Part shown: in pieces, positions 58,504 to 64,000 of the stretch
Layout of the letters: each line of letters opens with the position of its first letter
How positions within the stretch are numbered: position 1 is the stretch's first letter
Origin: Peltaster fructicola
Lineage: Eukaryota > Ascomycota > Dothideomycetes
Assembly (NCBI GenBank): GCA_001592805.2
Contig: CP051140.1
Span: 1-64,000, forward strand
Length of the DNA: 64,000 bases
Direction: 5' to 3'
Made by a program: the position numbers and the translations under genes
Notes under the pieces: generated by a model
The model's database searches: none
What the model was told of the DNA's origin: nothing
What the model saw: only the letters and a program-made list of their open reading frames with translations

Positions 58504-59690
58504 CTACGTAGCGGTAATCTCTCTTCCCGTAGCCTGTCCATCCAGCTTGAACACGATCTTATGCACCTTTCTCGCCTCAAAGTCAATGTACGCCTGCGGC
58601 GCATCTTCAAGACTCATCGTCTTTCCACAGAGAAAGGCCACCTTCTTCTGCTCCTGCACAAGCAGCGCCAATGCCTCCTCGAAGATGCTCCTCACAGGAC
58701 AGCGACCGAATGCCATTGTGACGTTCTTGCCATACAGCTGCAGGCCATTGACTTCGAACTTCTGCGTGTGTACACCAATCGAGCTGATTGAACCCCAGGG
58801 CCTGATCAGATCGAATGACAACTGCCAGGCGTCGGCGTGACCGACAGCCTCCATCACAACATCAGCTCCTCGTCCGTCCGTCGCAGCCTTGATCTTCGAC
58901 ACTGGATCGTCGTTCAGGTTTATAGGTATTGCGCCAATCTTTCTGGCCTCTTCCAATCGCTCAGGTATGCTGTCAATCGCGTAGACAGTGTCGACCATCG
59001 TCAGTGCAGAGACGATCGCGCATATACCAACTGGACCACATCCAATACATGCGACGGTGTACTCCTTCCTATCTCTTGCAGGCAGGTCTTTCAAGAAGCG
59101 TGCTGCGGCAAAGTATCCAGTCGGAAAGATGTCTGCCATCAGCACGAGCATCTCTTCTGGAATGCCTTTAGGCGTGGTCACAAAGGTGGAATCGGCGAGA
59201 GGACATCGAACGTATTCAGCCTGGCCGCCATCGATGGTGTTTGCTGGTGCAGAGTTGCCGAACAGCTCACCCTTTGCGCATCGCGAGGCTTGCCCACGGA
59301 CACAGTAGTAGCACTCGCCGCATGCTGTGTAGAAAGGAACGACGACCTGCTTGTCAGTAATGTCCGCGCCCATCCTTTCGAACTTACCTTGTCGCCAATG
59401 TTGAACTTCTTCACTGCATCGCCCTTCTCTACGTTCTCGCCAACGAACTCATGTCCACAGATGAAGTCGGTAGGACACTTGAGATGTCCACGGTAGAAGT
59501 GCAAATCAGATCCACAGAGCGCTGTTGATGTGACCTTCAAGATTGCATCTGTAGGCTTTTGAATGGTTGGGACTGGTCGATCTTCGACAGCGACCTGTGA
59601 TTGCGTCAGAGCGGTCCACGCATTGGCTTTGTGGCATCTAACCTTATGCTCGCCCTTGAAGACGACTGCTCGCATTGTTTTGGGTGCCAT
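58504..59690 (-). CDS. Zinc-dependent alcohol dehydrogenase (MDR family)
   Basis: Three exons: 59643-59690, 59388-59594 and 58504-59346, with introns of 48 nt (GTTAGA..ACAG) and 41 nt (GTAAGT..GCAG), giving 365 residues. Catalytic zinc ligands are Cys43 (ALCGSDLHFYRGH) and His64-Glu65 (ICGHEFVGE). The structural zinc cysteines are 94, 97, 100 and 108 (CGECYYCVRGQASRC). The NAD(P)-binding turn is CIGCGPVGICA, and Asp in VYAIDS after the second strand suggests NAD. The family includes sorbitol, formaldehyde and threonine dehydrogenase-like enzymes; the closest by look are the GSH-independent formaldehyde or general fungal 'S-(hydroxymethyl)-like' dehydrogenases, but the substrate is not certain. 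Cytosolic. It lies upstream of the monooxygenase on the same strand, 497 bp apart, so co-function is possible but unproven. Confidence 0.94.
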
Positions 59691-60861
59691 TATGGTGCTT
59701 GTGTGTGCTTGGCGAAGACCTTGATGGTGATCTGTCTACGTGAAAGCAGCATCATGCCTTCAGACCGTAGACACACTCAGTGGGTCGACGGTATCGCATG
59801 AGGGGTCTTCGATGATGCTCCGGTCTTTGGTTTGCGCCCCGCTCGTTCGCTGGCATTGCCGCGGCCGACAGGACGACTCGTCTGTGCATACACTGCATTG
59901 TCGATGCTGTAAGATGCAGCTGTGGTGGACAGGACGTCCTGTCTTGCTGCTGAACATACTCTCATCCTGGCGGTGACGAATGTGAGACAGGCTGTGTTGG
60001 ACAAAGCCTCTCCATCGAGACTTCAGCTTGAGGAGTCAAGGACCCTCAGTCATCAATGGCATCTGGTCTCCATCAGCAAGCAAACTACTCTGGCATGCAT
60101 TTCCAGCATTGGTTGCCTGCCTGAAGTATCGTAATCCCTTACGAAGGCATTGTGTGCGCTTCGGTGCACGACCGAGCGTGGCAGCAGCGCGTCGGCATCC
60201 TCAGTAGACTCACCATTGACAGGAATCGAAGCATTACGAGTCCGGTATGTTATGGTGGCATCGTCTATGGTGCTCATCTCTTCTAGCTCCTTGTAGTTGT
60301 GTTGCTGTCGCTTGTAGGCTGAAAGCGTTGGTAAGTGGTAAAGGAGGATCGTCGTGGACAGAAGGGAAAATAGCCACACCAATTGCCTTGGAAATGAGCA
60401 ATGGAGATGCTGGAGATTGGAAGCCCTTCGATCCTGGATCAATAATGAATCTGAACGTCCTACCAGGTCTGAGTTGTTGAATCACAGCGATGCGTGCGCT
60501 GTGTGGACAAAGATGGACCCGGGCCTGTCATCGAAATGCTGTTGCACCTGGCTGCAGCTATTGCTGGCAAGAGACTGAGCTCGAAGAGTAAGTGAATGAT
60601 GATGGTGTCGCCGGAGGAAGGAGAATGAAAGTAGTAGAGAAGTTATCAGCCAAGCGGAATCTTCACCACTCGATCAGGAAGTTTGCGACAACAATCAATC
60701 GACATTTTGCCATTCACGATCCAGACTTTGGTAACGATCTCAACATTCACTTTACTGACCTCCGTCAGACTTATACTACATAGCAGTAACTCTCTAATAA
60801 TGCCAGGTATTACTACCCTCGTCGTTGGCATCGCATGGGTCAAGTACAAGCACGCCGAACG
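59691..60861. other. Divergent intergenic region, no gene seen
   Basis: It holds the promoter of the dehydrogenase (leader CACACACAAGCACCATA-ATG) on the left and that of the low-complexity gene on the right. Minus-strand frames at 60053-60485 lack domains and are not called. Confidence 0.5.
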
Positions 60862-62283
60862 ATGGCAGGTAATGAAGACCACGAAGAAAGCCTTGATGGT
60901 CATCTTCCTCGCAAGGACCCAGACAACCAACAAGCAGATGAGCTCGTGCCTTACACACCGTACACTCAGAAAGCTTTCGACGCCTTGCACGACTTCATGA
61001 ACTACATAACGTCGACACCAAAACGCAGTGCATCGGAGCGTCGTTCACGCAGACAGGATGTTGCCATGAGGCAAACCTTGATGCCTCCTGCACGCCACCA
61101 TGGCACACAGACAGACACGCAAGAAGACACACAAGACGACACTCATGAAGACGAACAGGCAGAGACCATGAAGCGAGTCTTGAAGCGTGCTGCACTTAAG
61201 GCAAGCACACAGGCAGACACGGAGGAAGGTACAACACAGGGAGATATCACGAGTCAACGCTTGAGGACTCCCGTCTTCGCCGACGCCATGAAGGTACTGT
61301 TGGGCCTGGGCAGAACACTCGTTGCCGCTGCAGAGCAGACAACAGACAGTCAGAGCAGCACATCGCATGAATCAGAATGTTTTGACGGCCACTCTGAGAG
61401 CATGAAAGCCAGTGATCAAGCGGCCAAACATGGAGAGGATCAAACAATCGACGACAGTGGGAGCGCTACATCAGAACGACCGCCTCTGCCAAGTCAACTC
61501 GAACACGGTAAGCAGCTCGAGCCACATAGAGAGACTCTTGCTTGTCCTGCTGGAACCTTACTCACACCTTTGGTGGCAGACTCGACAGACGTAGTCTTGG
61601 AGCTGACCGCTGCCATCGAGCCACCGATCATCAGAATCACACCGCCATCACGAGAAGTACCTCCTCTTACCTCAACAACTGTCCCGCCACCATCGGACGG
61701 CACCCTTCTACCTATACCGACAGTCATAAGACCGCGATCCAAGAAGGCGGCTCCATCTACACCCATCATCGTTACACTACCATCAGTAGACACATCCCTA
61801 CCGACGCCTTCGCCCATCGCGCCGCCGTCACAAGAACTATCTTTACCTACGTCGTCTATCACCACACCACCTACAGCGCAAGACTCGCCTCTAGCCACAC
61901 AGGCACTCATTTCACCATCGTCCACAGCAACACACATTGCTCACCAGCTTCCCAATGAGCAGTCTCCGACAGCTTGGTCAACTTACGAGCTTCTCGACGA
62001 GCAGCCTTTGAGAGCTTGTTCGACTTACGAGCTTCCTAAGAAGCAGCCTCTGAGAGCTTGGTCGACTTACGAGCTTCCTCAAGTTATACCAGGCTCCTTC
62101 AAGCTCTACATGCCTGGGCTTGGCAACCTACCGACATCATATACTGTCAAACCAGCCACGAAGAGCCGCACAGCACGTCAATATCACATACAGACAGGAG
62201 AGGATGGGATTGAAGAACGACATTTTGCAGCTGCTGTGAGCGCAGAGCTTAGACGTGGTGGTCTAGTTGAGCCTTGGATATGA
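60862..62283 (+). CDS. Low-complexity hypothetical protein with a 14-residue tandem repeat
   Basis: 473 residues from ATG 60862, chosen for A at -3 and G at +4. An in-frame ATG at 60835 would add nine residues, and splicing ATGCCAG at 60800 to 60870 would give the N-terminus MPGNEDHEES; I cannot decide among them. The protein opens with a charged, possibly helical segment (YTPYTQKAFDALHDFMNYIT). It passes through TQTDTQEDTQDDTHEDEQ, a Ser/Thr-rich middle, and a Pro/Thr/Ser-rich run (about 250-370). Then come 2.7 copies of a 42-bp repeat (61969-62090) encoding AWSTYELPxxQPLR. The last 60 residues look ordered (YHIQTGEDGIEERHFAAAVS). No membrane segment or signal. Function unknown; likely a disordered scaffold-like protein. 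Confidence 0.62.
   Translation: MAGNEDHEESLDGHLPRKDPDNQQADELVPYTPYTQKAFDALHDFMNYITSTPKRSASERRSRRQDVAMRQTLMPPARHHGTQTDTQEDTQDDTHEDEQAETMKRVLKRAALKASTQADTEEGTTQGDITSQRLRTPVFADAMKVLLGLGRTLVAAAEQTTDSQSSTSHESECFDGHSESMKASDQAAKHGEDQTIDDSGSATSERPPLPSQLEHGKQLEPHRETLACPAGTLLTPLVADSTDVVLELTAAIEPPIIRITPPSREVPPLTSTTVPPPSDGTLLPIPTVIRPRSKKAAPSTPIIVTLPSVDTSLPTPSPIAPPSQELSLPTSSITTPPTAQDSPLATQALISPSSTATHIAHQLPNEQSPTAWSTYELLDEQPLRACSTYELPKKQPLRAWSTYELPQVIPGSFKLYMPGLGNLPTSYTVKPATKSRTARQYHIQTGEDGIEERHFAAAVSAELRRGGLVEPWI
61969..62090 (+). repeat. 42-bp coding repeat, about 2.7 copies
   Basis: Three tandem units starting GCTTGGTCAACTTACGAGCT, GCTTGTTCGACTTACGAGCT and GCTTGGTCGACTTACGAGCT. The unit is 42 bp (14 codons), so copy-number change keeps the reading frame. 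Confidence 0.85.
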
Positions 62284-62624
62284 GTAGTGGTCTTCCGAAG
62301 TTGTATACTGTCCTATTGATCTAGCCCAGCTGAACTTGACAGAGTAGACAGTCTATGTCATGTAGCCACCATTGGCTCTTCAGCCTGAGATCGGCCTTCT
62401 GATGATACATCTGAGTGATTGGCTTCCGAATATTACACTCTGCGTGATAGATCTTCCAATGTTACATCTAGCATTTACCTTGCCATTAGCCTGCTTGACA
62501 CCCGCCTTCCAAGTAGTACGCTGATATGCATGAGATTCGTTCGGGGAACTATGCAGATATTCCTGAGACTCGCTCGTCGCAACGCCAGTGTTCAGCAACT
62601 TCGCTATGCTGTTCATGTTGCTGA
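62284..62624. other. Convergent 3' region
   Basis: 341 bp between converging genes. Repeated short words (CTTCCRA, TGTTACATCT-like) occur but no feature is clear. Confidence 0.5.
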
Positions 62625-64000
62625 CTATGCGTGGCGCGCACGCTTCTGAGCTCCATCACCACTGCCGCCCGGTCCGTCCTTACGCTTGCCATCACCTTGG
62701 CTGAACTCCTCCTGCTCAAGTTCCGGTGTGGTGTCTGGAGTAGTGTCAAAATCACTATCACCTTCGAGAAACTGATTGAGATAATCCATGGCGTTCCCGA
62801 GCTCTGGGCTTGCGTCGCGAATGACGCCCATGTTGTGTCCGAAGTCTGGAACGGCACCTGGACGGACGAATGGATTCGGCTCTTGAGCACGAGGCAGACG
62901 AAAGCCTGGCTGTAGAACGTCCTCGTCCAGTACGCCCTCTACCTGTGGTGCTGGACGGAGAGCGGGTGCCCGAGCAGCTGGACTCGGGCCAAGTCTAAGA
63001 TCGGCAAGGACCTGATCGTAGTCGTGTGGCTGACGCGAAGCCCATAGCTGGGTAAGCGAAACAACAGGACGTCGTTGATAGTGATGCTCGAACATCGCAT
63101 CTTGTAGCTCATTGTTGGCGCTTCGATCGATAGGAAGACTAGCAGGATTGCCATCATCCTCGCCTCCATTGTTTAACGAGTGCAATGAGTCCTCGATGAG
63201 GATTGGCCGGGCGGCTGTATTTCCAGCTACTGCTTGTGATCGCTCACCAGCTCGATGAGGTTGTCCAGCCACGGCTTCAACTTCTTCGGACTGCTCGGTC
63301 ATGGCATCATTTCCATCTGAATGTTCAGCCATTCCGACGTCTTCGTCGACAGACATATCGTCATCACTGCCATGCTGCTCGTCCCGCTCATCGTGTGAAC
63401 ATAAGACCTCGTTGTCAGATTGCATGACAACATCCTCGTCGTTGTCGGAGCCCTCCATGCGTTCGTCGTCTGCTATTGCAGCGTCTTCATTGTCCGATAC
63501 TCCATACAGGTCTTCTTCTTCTTCTTCATCCTGCGAGACTCGACGATTGTCCGTACTCGTAGCCGGTGCAGCGTCTTCGTCAACGTCAGATGTGATTCCA
63601 ACGTCAGAGGAGTTTGCCTGGTCCTCCGCCTCGGCTTGTGAAGCAGCGTCGGTCGCAGCTGGTGACACACGAGGCCCAGGAAGCTTGGCATGCTTTCGAT
63701 TGCTACGTCGTCGGACTGGACTTTCGTCCTCATCGCTATTGGCATCATCGTTGTGATAGGAAGACTCACTACCATCCTCGTCGTAGTTGTCAGAAGGCTC
63801 ATTATCGGTATCATCATAGCCATCGGCGTCTTCATCGACAGTATTCGTATTGATCTCAGCATGCTCCTGTTCGCCCTGCGCCGGAGACGTTGGGTCATCT
63901 GACTCGGTGTCACTGGAGCCTTCGTCCTCGTCCTGGCGAGTTGTAGAGTTCCGTGTCTGAGGATTGCCCACCGCGCGTGCCGAGTCGCCAGGTTGATCGG
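62625..64000 (-). CDS. Acidic low-complexity protein, 5' end outside the window
   Basis: The frame is open from the stop at 62625 to the window edge, so the gene is partial at its N-terminus; at least 458 residues are visible. The first two thirds are dominated by Asp/Glu/Ser runs (DEDADGYDDTDNEPSDNYDE, SQDEEEEEDLYG, DDDMSVDEDVGMAEHSDG) with one basic patch (RRRSNRKHAK), giving a nuclear-type disordered acidic region. The C-terminal third is better ordered (VVSLTQLWASRQPHDYDQVL; NAMDYLNQFLEGDSD) and ends with a basic tail (KRKDGPGGSGDGAQKRARHA). Acidic stretches plus a bipartite-like basic end suggest a chromatin or histone-binding protein, but I recognise no domain. Plus-strand frames opposite it are antisense shadows. 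Confidence 0.72.
   Translation of the reverse strand, partial: DQPGDSARAVGNPQTRNSTTRQDEDEGSSDTESDDPTSPAQGEQEHAEINTNTVDEDADGYDDTDNEPSDNYDEDGSESSYHNDDANSDEDESPVRRRSNRKHAKLPGPRVSPAATDAASQAEAEDQANSSDVGITSDVDEDAAPATSTDNRRVSQDEEEEEDLYGVSDNEDAAIADDERMEGSDNDEDVVMQSDNEVLCSHDERDEQHGSDDDMSVDEDVGMAEHSDGNDAMTEQSEEVEAVAGQPHRAGERSQAVAGNTAARPILIEDSLHSLNNGGEDDGNPASLPIDRSANNELQDAMFEHHYQRRPVVSLTQLWASRQPHDYDQVLADLRLGPSPAARAPALRPAPQVEGVLDEDVLQPGFRLPRAQEPNPFVRPGAVPDFGHNMGVIRDASPELGNAMDYLNQFLEGDSDFDTTPDTTPELEQEEFSQGDGKRKDGPGGSGDGAQKRARHA

Noticed and set aside
61494-61937. 147-codon minus-strand open frame
   Set aside because: Antisense shadow of the Pro/Thr/Ser-rich coding sequence at 60862-62283.
63203-63902. 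Several plus-strand frames
   Set aside because: Antisense shadows of the acidic protein gene, whose Asp/Glu-rich codons leave all frames open.

Overview
The window is a chromosome end of a filamentous ascomycete (Pezizomycotina). It starts at base 1 with a telomere whose repeat is the five-base unit CCCTA (TAGGG on the 3'-ending strand). The fungal assignment rests on a HET-domain protein, two Zn(II)2Cys6 transcription factors, an orthodox aquaporin, a secreted ferritin-like (Rds1-type) protein and spliceosomal introns that are nearly all 41-48 nt with GTRNGT donors. A Dothideomycete-type black yeast would fit, but that is inference.

Layout. Bases 1-89 are the telomere. Roughly 90-11.8 kb is a very degenerate tandem satellite with no gene I trust. 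Recurring words fall about 150-163 bp apart (exactly 158 bp in the 4.17-4.65 kb stretch, 157 bp at 4.86-5.17 kb), and a 40-bp sub-period is visible at 6.3-6.9 kb and 11.6 kb. A decayed internal telomere-like tract lies at 11.83-11.90 kb. Other repeat families follow (12.0-12.7 kb), then a block with opposite strand skew (about 13.1-18.7 kb). A lone small secreted cysteine-rich protein gene sits at 19.09-19.61 kb. Another gene-poor stretch runs to 31.86 kb.

From 31.9 kb real genes appear. They are a HET-domain protein, an aquaporin, a divergent Zn2Cys6 regulator and MFS transporter pair, a small hypothetical gene, the ferritin-like secreted protein, a second Zn2Cys6 regulator, a basic hypothetical protein, an acyltransferase-3 membrane protein, an FAD monooxygenase, a zinc alcohol dehydrogenase, a low-complexity protein with a 14-residue repeat, and an acidic protein that runs off the window. 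Bases 40.3-45.1 kb are again gene-poor and texturally like the subtelomere.

How genes may work together: the regulator and transporter at 37.5-40.3 kb share a 149-bp promoter and are a plausible local regulon. The FAD monooxygenase and alcohol dehydrogenase are adjacent on the same strand, but nothing shows that they form a pathway. Two genes, the secreted cysteine-rich one and the monooxygenase, each lack one base in a three-base homopolymer, so either they are decaying or the consensus has homopolymer errors.
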